Shown here piece by piece: positions 27,843-37,989 of a stretch of 64,000 nucleotides of DNA. The notes under the pieces were generated by a model that was given only the letters and a program-made list of their open reading frames with translations, searched no databases and had not been told where the DNA came from. How positions within the stretch are numbered: the first letter of the stretch is position 1; each line of letters starts with the position of its first letter. A program made the position numbers and the translations under genes. The stretch comes from an uncultured Tissierellia bacterium (lineage in GTDB: Bacteria > Bacillota > Clostridia > Tissierellales > Peptoniphilaceae): assembly GCA_902488465.1 (NCBI GenBank), contig CABTWE010000001.1, positions 157,980-221,979 of the forward strand. Direction: 5' to 3'.

Positions 27843-28560
27843 TGAAAATCAACTCCTTAGCTGGAAATACCGGACCCGCTTTGCAGATTCCCTTGCGACC
27901 GCCAATCGTATCGCAAAGACAGCTCATGCATGCTCCGAATCCGCATCCCATGTGTGCTTCAAGGCTCACTTGCATGTCCGCATCCGGGCATTTCTTAACG
28001 GTAGCTTTGACCATCGGCATCGGTCCGCAAACATAAGTCATTTCATATTTTTCTGCATCGAGTAAATCTAGTGCATAACCTTTGTGGCCAACACTTCCGT
28101 CTTCCGTTGCAATGTAAATATTGTCCACATAGTCTTTAAATTCTTCAGTATAATAGCTTCCGCTTCTGTAGCCGACATAAAGGTCAGGTTTTACAGAAAG
28201 TTTTTTTGCAAGATATAAGAGCGGTGCGATTCCTGCGGTCCCTGCAAGCAAAGCACATTTTCCTTCCACAGGTTTAAAGCCGTTTCCGAGAGGTCCCATC
28301 ATTAAAATTTCATCTCCCGGTCTTTTTTTAGAAAAAAGTTCCGTTCCTTTTCCCATAATTTGAATTAAAAAATATAATTTTCCGTCTTTATAGTCTGAAA
28401 CCGAGATTGGACGACCCATCATCGGATCTGTTGTGTCCGGTTCTCTAAGCATGAAAAATTGTCCCGGTTCGACTGAGACTTCCGCTTCAACCGCCATGAC
28501 AAAAATTTCATCGTTTAAATGTCTGATTTCACTGATTTTATATGAATTATAACCCGACAT
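27835..28560 (-). CDS. pyrK: Dihydroorotate dehydrogenase electron-transfer subunit
   Basis: FAD and 2Fe-2S subunit that links PyrD to NAD. 241 residues. FAD-binding GRPISVSDY, NAD-site LLAGTAGIAPLLYLA, and a C-terminal cluster motif with four Cys (CGFGACMSCLC..C). GGAGGGATTTTA precedes the ATG. Its presence shows that the PyrD here is the NAD-linked type, as expected in an anaerobe. Confidence 0.95.
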   Translation of the reverse strand: MSGYNSYKISEIRHLNDEIFVMAVEAEVSVEPGQFFMLREPDTTDPMMGRPISVSDYKDGKLYFLIQIMGKGTELFSKKRPGDEILMMGPLGNGFKPVEGKCALLAGTAGIAPLLYLAKKLSVKPDLYVGYRSGSYYTEEFKDYVDNIYIATEDGSVGHKGYALDLLDAEKYEMTYVCGPMPMVKATVKKCPDADMQVSLEAHMGCGFGACMSCLCDTIGGRKGICKAGPVFPAKELIFNE

Positions 28561-29395
28561 TAAAATCCCTCCTCATTTTCAAAACAGCTTCGCGTGTTGC
28601 TTCTTCAAAATCCTTGTCCGATTTTTCAAATGCTCTGATAATTCCTCTCGAAGAATTTACAACTCCGCCGTTGCCGTCCTTAAGTAAACTCATTGCGTCC
28701 GCAGCTCCACCGCCTTGTGCGCCGTAGCCAGGAATCAAAAAGAATGTGTCCGGGAAACATTCTCTTATAAATTCAGCTTCGCCTGATGCTTTGTTTGTCG
28801 CACCTATAACAAAACCGACTTTTCTGTATCCACATTCTCCAACCGTATTTCCCGCCATCTTTTGAATTTTATCGCCGACGATGCTGTAAAAAGGTTTTCC
28901 GTTGACATCAATCTCTTCAAAGTCGTTACTACCCGGATTAGAAGTCTTTATAATAACAAAAAGTCCCTTGTCATTTTTTTCGACATATTCCAAATACGGC
29001 TCAATTGAATCTAGTCCCATATATGGACTCAATGTCATAATGTCACCTTCAAAATCACCGGAGAAATACGCGTCGGCATATCCCTTTGCAGTCGAAGAAA
29101 TATCTCCCCTCTTTACATCGTTTATAATTATTATACCACATTTTCTTATATATTCATTGGTACTTTTTAAAGCTCTCATGCCTTCAATACCCAGTGCTTC
29201 ATAATAAGCAGCTTGCGGTTTATAGCATGCAACCAAATCCTTTGTGGCGTCAATTATCATCTTGTTGTAGTTGAAAATCTTTTCATAGATTGGCTTATCT
29301 TCCAAACATTTCGGCATATGTAAAGGATTCGGATCCAATCCTACGCAAATCGGACCCCTTTCCTCCACGCTCTTAAATAATCTATTTATAGACAT
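28547..29395 (-). CDS. pyrF: Orotidine-5'-phosphate decarboxylase, type 2
   Basis: Final step to UMP. 282 residues, the longer type 2 form found in Clostridia and Mycobacterium. [12 protein letters not shown] at the N-terminus, the catalytic Lys/Asp in [32 protein letters not shown], and [10 protein letters not shown] near the end. It overlaps pyrI by 14 bases and pyrK by 14, so it is tightly coupled. The ribosome binding site is poor, in line with translational coupling. Confidence 0.95.
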   Translation of the reverse strand: MSINRLFKSVEERGPICVGLDPNPLHMPKCLEDKPIYEKIFNYNKMIIDATKDLVACYKPQAAYYEALGIEGMRALKSTNEYIRKCGIIIINDVKRGDISSTAKGYADAYFSGDFEGDIMTLSPYMGLDSIEPYLEYVEKNDKGLFVIIKTSNPGSNDFEEIDVNGKPFYSIVGDKIQKMAGNTVGECGYRKVGFVIGATNKASGEAEFIRECFPDTFFLIPGYGAQGGGAADAMSLLKDGNGGVVNSSRGIIRAFEKSDKDFEEATREAVLKMRRDFNVGL

Positions 29396-29819
29396 CTTTT
29401 TTACTCATCAAATGGTCGCAGTAATCGCAACGATATGTGCCTGTTTCTGCGTTAACAAGAGTGAAACTTTGTTTCATTCCTCTTTCCACACTTGTGATAC
29501 ATCTTGGATTGTTGCATTCCAAAACGCCTTCAACATGTTCAGGGAGTTTTAGATTTATCTTCTTTACAATTTTTTCGTCTTCAATCACGTTTATTGTGAT
29601 TTCAGGATCGATAAATCCGAGTGCTGATAAATCAATGTCTAAAACATTTTCGATTTTAATTATGTCTTTTCTTCCAAGTCTTCCGCTTTGTGCATTCATA
29701 ATGAGCGCAACAGTAAAATCTGCATCTCTTAGTCCAAGATAATCAAATATTTTTAGACCGAGACCGGCGTGAATGTGGTCGATAACTATTCCTCTTTTAA
29801 TTGAATTTATACTAAGCAT
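29382..29819 (-). CDS. pyrI: Aspartate carbamoyltransferase regulatory chain
   Basis: Regulatory subunit that binds nucleotides and assembles PyrB. 145 residues. The N-terminal nucleotide-binding domain ([21 protein letters not shown]) is followed by a zinc domain with four Cys: CNNPRC and CDYCDHL. GGGGGTAGAAAAG precedes the start, which overlaps pyrB by eight bases. It implies an allosteric ATCase rather than the PyrR-type control of Bacillus. Confidence 0.95.
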   Translation of the reverse strand: MLSINSIKRGIVIDHIHAGLGLKIFDYLGLRDADFTVALIMNAQSGRLGRKDIIKIENVLDIDLSALGFIDPEITINVIEDEKIVKKINLKLPEHVEGVLECNNPRCITSVERGMKQSFTLVNAETGTYRCDYCDHLMSKKDVYK

Positions 29820-30744
29820 TCTTTTCTACCCCCAACAATTTCATAATAAGTGCCATTCTAACGAACATTCCATTCTTAACTTGTCTGAAATACCAAGCTC
29901 TTGGATCTTCATCGACTTCGTATGCGATTTCATTTACACGTGGTAGCGGATGAAGAACTGCAAGGTCTGCTTTTGCATTTTTCAATTTTTCTAGATCAAG
30001 TACGTATGAATCTTTCAAACGAACATAGTCTGCTTCATTGAAGAATCTTTCTTTTTGAACTCTCGTCATATATAAAACATCGAGTCTGTCGATTACTTCT
30101 TCGAGTTTTATGTGTTCTTCATATTCCAAATTGTTTGCATCAAGTACCGTTGCTTTGAAATAATCCGGAACTTGAAGTTCTTCAGGCGAGATTAAAATAA
30201 ATTTTATATTTTTGTGAATGCTCATTGCTTTAATTAGCGAGTGAACTGTTCTTCCAAATTTCAAGTCGCCGCAAAGACCGATTGTCAAATCGTCAAGTCT
30301 GCCCTTACTTTCTCTTATTGTAAACAAGTCCGTAAGAGTTTGAGTCGGGTGTTGGTGTCCGCCGTCTCCTGCGTTAATGAGCGGAACATATGTGAATTCT
30401 GCAGCGAAATTCGGAGCTCCTTCTTTCGGATGTCTCATTGTGATGATGTCGGAATAAGAGCCGACAGTTCTTATTGTGTCTCTCAAAGATTCGCCCTTCG
30501 CAACAGAAGATGAGCCCGGCTCCGAAAAACCAATAACTTCGCCGCCAAGTCTTAACATGGCTGCTTCAAATGAAAATCTGGTTCTCGTGCTGGGCTCATA
30601 AAATAGAGTTGCTAATAATTTGCCTTTACAAACGTCAAGGTAATCAACAGGGTTTTCTTTAATTTTTTGTGCTAAATCCATAACTTCGTCTAACTCGGCC
30701 ATACTGAAATTCGTAGGGTCGATGTAATTTCTTCCTTTAAGCAT
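29812..30744 (-). CDS. pyrB: Aspartate carbamoyltransferase catalytic chain
   Basis: Condenses carbamoyl phosphate with aspartate. 310 residues. The carbamoyl-phosphate site is [18 protein letters not shown]; others are [43 protein letters not shown], and the aspartate-site [20 protein letters not shown] precedes the ATG. It is the first gene of the ten-gene operon with a strong promoter and a leader of about 45 bases that shows no attenuator. Confidence 0.97.
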   Translation of the reverse strand: MLKGRNYIDPTNFSMAELDEVMDLAQKIKENPVDYLDVCKGKLLATLFYEPSTRTRFSFEAAMLRLGGEVIGFSEPGSSSVAKGESLRDTIRTVGSYSDIITMRHPKEGAPNFAAEFTYVPLINAGDGGHQHPTQTLTDLFTIRESKGRLDDLTIGLCGDLKFGRTVHSLIKAMSIHKNIKFILISPEELQVPDYFKATVLDANNLEYEEHIKLEEVIDRLDVLYMTRVQKERFFNEADYVRLKDSYVLDLEKLKNAKADLAVLHPLPRVNEIAYEVDEDPRAWYFRQVKNGMFVRMALIMKLLGVEKNA

Positions 30745-30797
30745 AATACCTCCTCAAAACAAACAAAATTCTATCGTTCAATTTAACTTTTCTATAT

Positions 30798-30826
30798 ATT
30801 TTACACGAATCGAAAAATTTTGTCAA
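30798..30826 (-). promoter_or_regulatory. Promoter of the pyr operon
   Basis: -35 TTGACA (30821-30826), 17-base spacer, -10 TAAAAT (30798-30803) on the minus strand. The leader is too short for a PyrR attenuator. Confidence 0.88.
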
Positions 30827-30874
30827 TAGAAAAACAGAAAAAATTTTCAATTTCAAAAAATTTTTTTCATGATT

Positions 30875-30906
30875 TAAAAAATCGGAGCAAAAAATTCACT
30901 CCGATA
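30875..30906 (-). terminator. Terminator of the dnaE-pfkA-pyk operon
   Basis: A 7-bp stem (ATCGGAG 30882-30888 with CTCCGAT 30900-30906) with an 11-base loop, then a run of six U on the minus strand. Confidence 0.85.
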
Positions 30907-30914
30907 ATAATATT

Positions 30915-31340
30915 TTAATTCGCAATTTTTATAACTTCAATATTGTTTCTGTTTAAAAGTTCAAGTGCATAATCGTCAATTCTATAGCTGTTTTCATAAA
31001 CTATTCTATTTATGCCCGCTTGAATGAGACTCTTCGTGCAATTTAGACACGGAAAATGCGTAACATAGGCCGTACAACCTTTGACCGAAATCCCTTCCTT
31101 CGCACAATATAAAAGCGCATTCATTTCGGCGTGAATAGTTGCAATGCAGTGTCCGTCTCTCATGGTGTGACCGACGTCGATGCAGTGAGGATTTCCGCTG
31201 ACGCTTCCGTTATATCCGGTCGAAACAATTCTATGGTCCGAATTTACAAGAACACAACCGACAAATGCACGGTCGCAAGTTGACCTTTCAGCAACTTTTC
31301 TTGTAATATCCATAAAATATTCATCCCAACTTTGTCTCAT
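30915..31340 (-). CDS. dCMP/cytidine deaminase family protein (ComEB-like)
   Basis: Zinc deaminase, 141 residues, most like deoxycytidylate deaminase, which makes dUMP for thymidylate. Zinc motifs: HAEMNALLYCA (His ligand and proton-shuttle Glu) and PCLNCTKSLIQAGI (two Cys). An upstream GCVLVNSDHRIVSTGYNGSVSG and His/Cys pair (HC) match the dCMP group. GGAGGGACTTTAA precedes the ATG. It is the last gene of the dnaE operon. Confidence 0.9.
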   Translation of the reverse strand: MRQSWDEYFMDITRKVAERSTCDRAFVGCVLVNSDHRIVSTGYNGSVSGNPHCIDVGHTMRDGHCIATIHAEMNALLYCAKEGISVKGCTAYVTHFPCLNCTKSLIQAGINRIVYENSYRIDDYALELLNRNNIEVIKIAN

Positions 31341-31838
31341 TTAAAGTCCCTCCGCGAAAGAAACAATTCTTTCGTCTGTTTGTTCATCCCAAGTGCCCGT
31401 TTCCTTATTTATTGAAACAAACAAATCCTTCGGATAAAATTTCACTCCAAGCATTGCTAAAATTCCCTTTAAATCCTTTTGCATTCTTGCAGTTCCGATA
31501 AATGAAAGCGTTGCTCCGCAAACCGCTGCAGATTTTCCGATGATTGCCGGTTTATTGTCGCCATAAGGACGGCTGAGCCAGTCAATCGCATTTTTAAGAG
31601 TACCCGGAACTGTATAGTTGTATTCCGGGCTCACAAAAACAATTCTGTCAGAAGAAACAACTTTTTCTCTTAAATCACTTACAACTTTCGGCGGGTTTGC
31701 TTCAAGGTCTTCGTTCATAAAAACCATATCGTTTAAACAGATGACTTCCCCACCTGTCACTTCTTGCATTCTTTCAGCTAATTTTTTGTTGTACGAATCT
31801 TTTCTCAGTGAGCCGACAATATAAACAACTTTACTCAT
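31341..31838 (-). CDS. NADPH-dependent FMN reductase family protein
   Basis: Flavodoxin-like NAD(P)H:flavin or quinone reductase, about 165 residues. N-terminal phosphate-binding VGSLRKDSYNKKLAE, the family motif SPEYNYTVPGTLKNAIDWLSRP, and GTARMQKDLKGIL. I choose ATG 31838, nine bases from AAGGAG; a TTG six bases earlier is too close to that site. It overlaps pyk by eight bases. The physiological acceptor is unknown. Confidence 0.9.
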   Translation of the reverse strand: MSKVVYIVGSLRKDSYNKKLAERMQEVTGGEVICLNDMVFMNEDLEANPPKVVSDLREKVVSSDRIVFVSPEYNYTVPGTLKNAIDWLSRPYGDNKPAIIGKSAAVCGATLSFIGTARMQKDLKGILAMLGVKFYPKDLFVSINKETGTWDEQTDERIVSFAEGL

Positions 31839-33582
31839 GCTCAATCTCTCCTTTAAAAATTTCCCCGGTCTTAATGTCTACAGTAATAATGTCTCCCGTC
31901 TTAATATTCTTCGTCGCATCGGCAACTCCGACTATTGTCGGGACTTTTAGATTAAGTCCGATTATTGCACCGCTACTAGTAAGTCCACCCTCTTCTGTAA
32001 CAATCGCTCCCGCTCTTCCGGCAAACGAAACCATATCTCTTTCCATGCCGATTGTAACAATAATATCTCCGTCTTTAAAATCGCTCAACAGTTCTTCAGC
32101 AGAATTTGCAATAACTGCTCTTGCGGTAACCTTTCCGGCTCCGATTCCCATTCCTTTTCCTAACATCTTTGACAATATCTCGACTTTAAGCATATTGGTT
32201 GAACCGCTTTTTCCAATCGGTAACCCTGCTGTTAAAACAACGAGATCTCCTTCCTTTAATATATTTTCCATGCATTTATTGATGCCTTCTTCAAATATTT
32301 TGTCAGCATCTTTGCCTTCACTAACTAAAATTGGATAAACACCCCACTCAAGTGAAAGTTTTCTCAAAACTCTCTCACTTGGCGTTATCGCAATTACATC
32401 AGTCTGCGGTCTGAATTTTGAAATAGCTCTTGCGGTGCCGCCGCTTTTTGAGAGACTTATAATCGCACTCGCTCCCAAATTGTTCGCAATATTAACGGCG
32501 CTGTTTGCAATCGAATTCGTAATGCCGAGCGAATGCTTTTCCGCAAACATTCCCGAAACTCTCCTGTATTCCTCGCCGTCTTCGGTCGAAATAGCAATTC
32601 TCGCCATCATATCGACAGATTTTTCCGGATATTTTCCCGCAGCCGTTTCACCAGAAAGCATGACTGCACTTGTTCCGTCAATTATTGCATTTGCAACGTC
32701 CATCACTTCCGCTCTCGTCGGTCTCGGATTTCTTATCATCGAGTCGAGCATCTGCGTCGCTGTGATTGAGATTTTTCCCGCCTCATTACATTTTTTTATG
32801 AGTTCTTTTTGAACATGCGGGATTTCTTCCGGATTTATCTCTACCCCAAGGTCTCCTCTTGCAATCATAATCCCATCTGAAACTTCGAGAATCGCATCCA
32901 TATTGTGAACACCTTCCCTATTTTCTATTTTAGAAATCAATCCGATTTTATAGCCGTTGTTTTCCTCAAGAATCCTCCTTATAGAAAGCACGTCTTCTCT
33001 AGTTCTTATAAAACTTGCAGCAATGTAGTCGACGTCATTTTTTATACCGAAAATTATATCGCTTATGTCGCTTGACGTAAGCGCCGGAAGTTTCACCTTT
33101 GCATCCGGAATATTAACGCCTTTTCTGTCAGAGAGTTCTCCGCTGTTTACTGCGACCATGTGCACATTCTTTTCATCTTTATCTACAATTTTAAATTCGA
33201 CAAGTCCATCGTCAATCAAAACTCTACCACCGACAACTACATCATTTGAAATGTCTTTATATGAAACCGAAACTTTCGTCTCATCGCCATAAACATCTTC
33301 CGTTGTAAGCGTGAAATTTTGACCTTGTTCAATATTTATCTTGCCGTTTTTAAAAGTTCCGATTCTTATTTCAGGCCCCTTCGTATCAAGCATTATTGCA
33401 ACCGGCACATTTAGTTTTTCTCTGATTTTTTTAATCCTATCGATTCTAATCTGATGCTCTTCATGTGTGCCATGAGAAAAATTAAGTCTCATGACATTTA
33501 CTCCAAGATTTATAAGTTTCTCGAGCATTTCCTCCGAGTCCGAAGCCGGACCGATAGTTGCAACAATTTTTGTTTTTTTCAA
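31831..33582 (-). CDS. pyk: Pyruvate kinase with C-terminal PEP-utiliser-like domain
   Basis: Last ATP-forming step of glycolysis. 583 residues, about 110 longer than the minimal enzyme, as in Bacillus. N-terminal TKIVATIGPASDS, RLNFSHGTHEEH, LDTKGPEIR, the catalytic Lys region ISKIENREGVHNMDAIL, MIARGDLGVEI, and TRAEVMDVANAIIDGTSAVMLSGETAAGKYP. The extra C-terminal domain carries GAIVTEEGGLTSSGAIIG, like the phosphohistidine domain of PEP-utilising enzymes. The start codon is TTG (33582) with AGGAGGGG upstream. Next to pfkA, as in many Firmicutes. Confidence 0.96.
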   Translation of the reverse strand: MKKTKIVATIGPASDSEEMLEKLINLGVNVMRLNFSHGTHEEHQIRIDRIKKIREKLNVPVAIMLDTKGPEIRIGTFKNGKINIEQGQNFTLTTEDVYGDETKVSVSYKDISNDVVVGGRVLIDDGLVEFKIVDKDEKNVHMVAVNSGELSDRKGVNIPDAKVKLPALTSSDISDIIFGIKNDVDYIAASFIRTREDVLSIRRILEENNGYKIGLISKIENREGVHNMDAILEVSDGIMIARGDLGVEINPEEIPHVQKELIKKCNEAGKISITATQMLDSMIRNPRPTRAEVMDVANAIIDGTSAVMLSGETAAGKYPEKSVDMMARIAISTEDGEEYRRVSGMFAEKHSLGITNSIANSAVNIANNLGASAIISLSKSGGTARAISKFRPQTDVIAITPSERVLRKLSLEWGVYPILVSEGKDADKIFEEGINKCMENILKEGDLVVLTAGLPIGKSGSTNMLKVEILSKMLGKGMGIGAGKVTARAVIANSAEELLSDFKDGDIIVTIGMERDMVSFAGRAGAIVTEEGGLTSSGAIIGLNLKVPTIVGVADATKNIKTGDIITVDIKTGEIFKGEIEHE

Positions 33583-33597
33583 AATACCCCTCCTATT

Positions 33598-34557
33598 TTA
33601 AATGGACAATATCTTTGCGATGTCAAGCATCTTTGAATTGAAAATTTTATCCTTTGATAGTGCCTCTTCAATGTTTTGCATAAACAGCTCGTTTGATCTC
33701 ATCCCAAGAGAAAGCCCCGACTGGCCGTTTATTAAAAGCATTACTGCTTCATATCCCATTCTACTCCCCAAAATTCTATCAAAAACTGTTGGAGTGCCAC
33801 CACGTTGAACGTGACCCAAAACGGTGACTCTAGTTTCGATTCCCGTGCGCTCCTCTAAAACATCTCTAAGCTTGTATGTGTCGGTCGAACCCTCAGCAAC
33901 GACAATAATGTGGTGTCTTTTGCCACGTTTTTTACCGCTTATAGCCTTCGAAACAAGTTCTTCAATATTCACCGGCTCTTCCGGAACGAAAATCGTTTCC
34001 GCACCGCCGGCAAGCCCGGAATAAAGTGCGATATCTCCGCAGTTTCTTCCCATTACCTCGACAATATTTGCCCTGCCGTGTGCCGATGAAGTGTCACGCA
34101 ACTTGCTTATCGCGTCCGCAACAGTTTCAAGCGCCGTCATAAATCCGATTGTGTAATCCGTATATCCTAAATCGTTGTCAATTGTCGCCGGAATCGAAAT
34201 TGTTTTAACTCCGAGTCTATGAAGAGATAAAGCCCCTCTCATGCTTCCGTCGCCGCCAATAACTACAACACCGTCAATCTTATTTTTCTGAAGTGAAGCG
34301 AGAGCTTTTTGTCTCCCTTCATCCGTCATAAACTCATCCGACCTTGCAGTGCCTAAAATTGTACCGCCTCTGTGAATTATATCCGCTACACTCGAGAGCT
34401 CCATCTTAAAAATATCACCGTTTATGAGACCGTTGTATCCCATCTTAACGCCGTAAATTTCTATGTTGTTGTAAATAGCCGTTCTTACAACAGCTCTTAT
34501 CGCGGCGTTCATGCCCGGTGCATCGCCGCCGCTTGTTAAAATTGCAATTCTTTTCAT
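33598..34557 (-). CDS. pfkA: 6-phosphofructokinase
   Basis: ATP-dependent phosphorylation of fructose 6-phosphate, cytoplasmic. 319 residues, the standard bacterial size. ATP-site GGDAPGMNAAIRAV, RGGTILGTAR, IGGDGSMRGA, catalytic TIDNDLGYTDYTIGF, and EVMGRNCGDIALYSGLAGGA. It lies two bases after the dnaE stop and 15 bases before pyk, the dnaE-pfkA-pyk order seen in many Firmicutes. Confidence 0.97.
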   Translation of the reverse strand: MKRIAILTSGGDAPGMNAAIRAVVRTAIYNNIEIYGVKMGYNGLINGDIFKMELSSVADIIHRGGTILGTARSDEFMTDEGRQKALASLQKNKIDGVVVIGGDGSMRGALSLHRLGVKTISIPATIDNDLGYTDYTIGFMTALETVADAISKLRDTSSAHGRANIVEVMGRNCGDIALYSGLAGGAETIFVPEEPVNIEELVSKAISGKKRGKRHHIIVVAEGSTDTYKLRDVLEERTGIETRVTVLGHVQRGGTPTVFDRILGSRMGYEAVMLLINGQSGLSLGMRSNELFMQNIEEALSKDKIFNSKMLDIAKILSI

Positions 34558-34559
34558 AT

Positions 34560-37500
34560 CTATTCCGCGACCTTTACATTCGCCTCTCCCAAAATTTTCT
34601 TTAAACTTTCGAGATTTTCCTGCGTAGCATTTAAATTTGCCGCTTCCGGAAAAACTCCGCTTTCACCGGTTTCTTCAAAATAAAAAACCGCCTCCGTCGT
34701 TCCCGGATTTCTTCTGATGAAATCCTTTGCAGTGTCGAGAACTGTGTCTCCACACCCTTTTATTACCCTCAAGTAAACCTTCTCAATCAAAGAGAGCGGC
34801 TCAATATCATTCACAATTACATTCGGCTCTCTAACATCGCTGTAATTTATAGTCCCTCGAATCACAAGCTTTGCGCCTGATCTTATATATCGCTCCAGCT
34901 TTGCAAATTGCGACGGGAAAACGACCGCTTCAATAAGCCCCGTTAAATCTTCAAAACTTATAATCGCCATCTTTTCATTCTTTCTCGTGAGTGTAACTTT
35001 GTAGTCCTTGATAAAACCTGCAAGGCTTACCCTTGAAAACCTCATAGCAACTCCATTTGAAATATAATCTTCGTAGCTTTCAAAAATATCATTTCTGGTC
35101 GTCGATGAAACCTTTTTAATTATGTCCTCATATTGTTTCAATGGATGACTCGAAACATAAACTCCAAGCATTTCCCTTTCTTTAGCAAGAAGCTCGTCGT
35201 CATCAAACTCCTCATAATGAGCGGTTTGCTCTTTTGCACTTCCCGCTCCACCGAACATTGAAAACTGACCCTCGATATTCGATTTTCTTTCAAGCGAAAG
35301 TGAAGATACAATGCCCTCGTATGTGTTTAGTGCTGTGCGTCTGTTTATTCCTAGCGCATCGAAAGCCCCGGAATATATCAAAGATTCGATTGAGCGTTTG
35401 TTTAAAGCTGTTTTATCAATCGAGTAAACTCTGTCAAACATTTCTTTCATACTTTCAAACTTGCCCTTTTCGCGCGCCGTCATAATCGCACGCACCGTAT
35501 TCACTCCGAGACCTTTAACTCCTTTTAATCCGAATCTAACTCCGTCCCCTTCTGTTTTAAAAGCCCAGTTCGACTCGTTCACAGACGGTTTTAAAATCGT
35601 CACTCCGAATTTTCTCGCTTCGTCTACATAAAGTTGCATTTTCGATTGGTCTCCTGCAATAGAGGTCAAAATGCTTGCAAAAAATTCTTTCGGATAGTGA
35701 ACCTTGAGCCACGCAGTTCTCCACGCGTCAAGACTATAAACTGCCGAGTGCGATTTATTAAACGCATATTTTGCAAAGTCTATCATATCGTCATAGATGC
35801 CGTTTGCAAGTTTGGCGCTGAAGCCTTTTTTAATTGCTCCGTCAACAAAAATAGGACGCTCTCTTTCCATGACATCCATTTTCTTTTTACTCATCGCACG
35901 TCTTATATTGTCAGCCTGTCCAAGCGTGTAGCCTCCGACTTTTTCAACAATTGCCATAACCTGTTCTTGGAAAACGATGACACCATAAGTGTCCTTCAAA
36001 ATTTCTTCCAAAATCGGATGCCCGTAGTTTACTTTCTCCTCGCCGTTTTTTCTCCTGCAAAAATCCGGAATTGAGTTCATAGGTCCCGGTCTAAAAAGCG
36101 AGTTTGCCGCAATCAAATCTTCAAATCTCTCGACTTTAAGTTCTTTCAAAAAGTTTCGCATTCCCGGCGATTCAAATTGAAAAACACCGATTGTATTCAC
36201 GTCTCTGAAAAGTTTGATTGTTTCAGAATCCGTCAAGGACATATCTTTAAATGTGACTTCTTTGTTATAGTTTTCTTTAATCATTTTGATTGCATCGTCT
36301 ATAACGGTTAGAGTTCTAAGCCCCAAAAAATCCATCTTTAATAGACCCAATTCTTCAAGAGTTGTCATGTCGAACTGCGTGACCAAAATATCTGATGCGA
36401 TTGCAAGCGGTGCATATTCAACGAGCGGATTTTTTGAAATAACAACTCCCGCCGCATGAGTAGAAATATGTCTTACATGTCCTTCAATACGCTTGCTGAA
36501 ATTTATAAGTTTTTTTACATCTTCGTTTGTTTCATAAAATTCTTTAAGCTCCGGATTTTGCTCCAACGCTTTGTCGATTGTCATATCTAGAGCAAACGGA
36601 ACCATCTTCGCCACTCTGTCCACAAAGTTATAATTTAAACCGAGTACACGACCCACATCACGAATCGCGCCCTTCGCCTGCATAGTTCCGAAAGTTGCAA
36701 TTTGCGCAACTTGGTTTTCTCCGTATTTTTCCCGGACATATTCGATGACCTCGCCTCGCCTTTCATAGCAAAAGTCGATGTCGATATCCGGCATTGTGAC
36801 CCTTTCCGGATTTAGAAATCTTTCGAAATATAAATCGTATTTTAATGGGTCCATGTCGACGATGCCGAGCGCATAACATACAATCGAGCCAACGCTCGAA
36901 CCTCGTCCCGGTCCGACAGGAATCCCCTTCTTTTGTGCAAACAAAATAAAGTCCTGCACAATAAGGAAGTAGTCGACAAATCCCATGCTCTTTATAATCC
37001 CCAGTTCATGCTCCATTCTCTCAAGAACCGGTTCCGGAATTTTTCCGTCAACTCCGTATCTTTCCATCAAGCCTTCAAGCGTCACTCTCTTCAAATATTC
37101 AAAGTGATCTTCACCGTTCGGCACTTCGAAATTCGGCAAATGATAGTGACCAAATTCAAATTCCACATTGCACTTTTCCGCGACTTCTTCAGTGTTTGAA
37201 ATAGCTTCCGGAATGTCCACAAATCTTTCAGCCATTTCTTCTTCACTCTTAAAATAAAACTCGTCGGATTCAAACTTCATCCTGTCCTCGTCCTGTAAAG
37301 TCTTTCCTGTCGCAATCGCCATAAGTATTTCCTGAATCATGGCATCTTCTTTGTTTAAATAGTGACAGTCGTTAGTTGCGACAATTTTTGTCCCGGTGTT
37401 CTTCGAAAGCTCCTTAAAAAAATTCTTCACAAGTGTTTCATCTTGAATACCGTGGTTTTGAATTTCAAGATAAAAATCATCGCCGAAAATTCCTTTGTAA

Positions 37501-37976
37501 AATTCAAACGCTTCTCTTGCGCCCTTCAAATCGCGATTCAAATATTTTCTTTGAATCTCACCGCTTAGGCATGCCGAAAGTGCGACAAGTCCTTCGCTGT
37601 GCTCTTTCAAAAACTCGCGGCTGATTCTCGGTTTGTAATAAAAACCGTTTTGCCAGCTTTCTGTTGAAATTTTAAACAGATTTTTAAGCCCGTCATTGTT
37701 TTTGCATAACAAAATAAGGTGATAGTACTCCTTGTCCTCAGGAGTTTTGCTTTTGTGATCACCTTTAGATATATAAATCTCAGAGCCTATTATAGGCTTG
37801 ATTCCCTCTTTTTTCAGTGCTTTGTAAAAATTAACCGCTCCGAACATGTTGCCGTGGTCGGTTATTGCAACTGATTTCATATTCAGTTCTTTCGCCCTTT
37901 TAACCAAATCCTCTATTTTTATCTCGCCGTCGAGAAGTGAGTACTCGGTGTGAAGATGCAAGTGAGTAAAAGCCAT
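34560..37976 (-). CDS. dnaE: DNA polymerase III subunit alpha (DnaE)
   Basis: Replicative polymerase of the C family, 1138 residues. An N-terminal PHP domain (FTHLHLHTEYSLLDG; VAITDHGNMFGAV) is followed by the palm with GPGRGSSVGSIVCYALGI, the catalytic aspartates in MPDIDIDFCYERRGEV, the finger region (FEHIRRAMSKKK-like NIRRAMSKKKMDV), HhH, and a C-terminal OB fold (VSLAGFIKDYKVTLTRKNEKMA). Firmicutes usually also have PolC elsewhere; DnaE then extends primers. GGGGCAATT precedes the ATG. Confidence 0.97.
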   Translation of the reverse strand: MAFTHLHLHTEYSLLDGEIKIEDLVKRAKELNMKSVAITDHGNMFGAVNFYKALKKEGIKPIIGSEIYISKGDHKSKTPEDKEYYHLILLCKNNDGLKNLFKISTESWQNGFYYKPRISREFLKEHSEGLVALSACLSGEIQRKYLNRDLKGAREAFEFYKGIFGDDFYLEIQNHGIQDETLVKNFFKELSKNTGTKIVATNDCHYLNKEDAMIQEILMAIATGKTLQDEDRMKFESDEFYFKSEEEMAERFVDIPEAISNTEEVAEKCNVEFEFGHYHLPNFEVPNGEDHFEYLKRVTLEGLMERYGVDGKIPEPVLERMEHELGIIKSMGFVDYFLIVQDFILFAQKKGIPVGPGRGSSVGSIVCYALGIVDMDPLKYDLYFERFLNPERVTMPDIDIDFCYERRGEVIEYVREKYGENQVAQIATFGTMQAKGAIRDVGRVLGLNYNFVDRVAKMVPFALDMTIDKALEQNPELKEFYETNEDVKKLINFSKRIEGHVRHISTHAAGVVISKNPLVEYAPLAIASDILVTQFDMTTLEELGLLKMDFLGLRTLTVIDDAIKMIKENYNKEVTFKDMSLTDSETIKLFRDVNTIGVFQFESPGMRNFLKELKVERFEDLIAANSLFRPGPMNSIPDFCRRKNGEEKVNYGHPILEEILKDTYGVIVFQEQVMAIVEKVGGYTLGQADNIRRAMSKKKMDVMERERPIFVDGAIKKGFSAKLANGIYDDMIDFAKYAFNKSHSAVYSLDAWRTAWLKVHYPKEFFASILTSIAGDQSKMQLYVDEARKFGVTILKPSVNESNWAFKTEGDGVRFGLKGVKGLGVNTVRAIMTAREKGKFESMKEMFDRVYSIDKTALNKRSIESLIYSGAFDALGINRRTALNTYEGIVSSLSLERKSNIEGQFSMFGGAGSAKEQTAHYEEFDDDELLAKEREMLGVYVSSHPLKQYEDIIKKVSSTTRNDIFESYEDYISNGVAMRFSRVSLAGFIKDYKVTLTRKNEKMAIISFEDLTGLIEAVVFPSQFAKLERYIRSGAKLVIRGTINYSDVREPNVIVNDIEPLSLIEKVYLRVIKGCGDTVLDTAKDFIRRNPGTTEAVFYFEETGESGVFPEAANLNATQENLESLKKILGEANVKVAE

Positions 37977-37989
37977 AATTGCCCCTTTT

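Noticed and set aside
30745..30797. PyrR attenuator before pyrB
   Set aside because: About 50 bases with no terminator/antiterminator pair and no PyrR-binding loop that I can see.
31808..32338. 176-residue plus-strand frame opposite pyk
   Set aside because: Shadow of pyk; Ser/Pro-rich nonsense-like composition.
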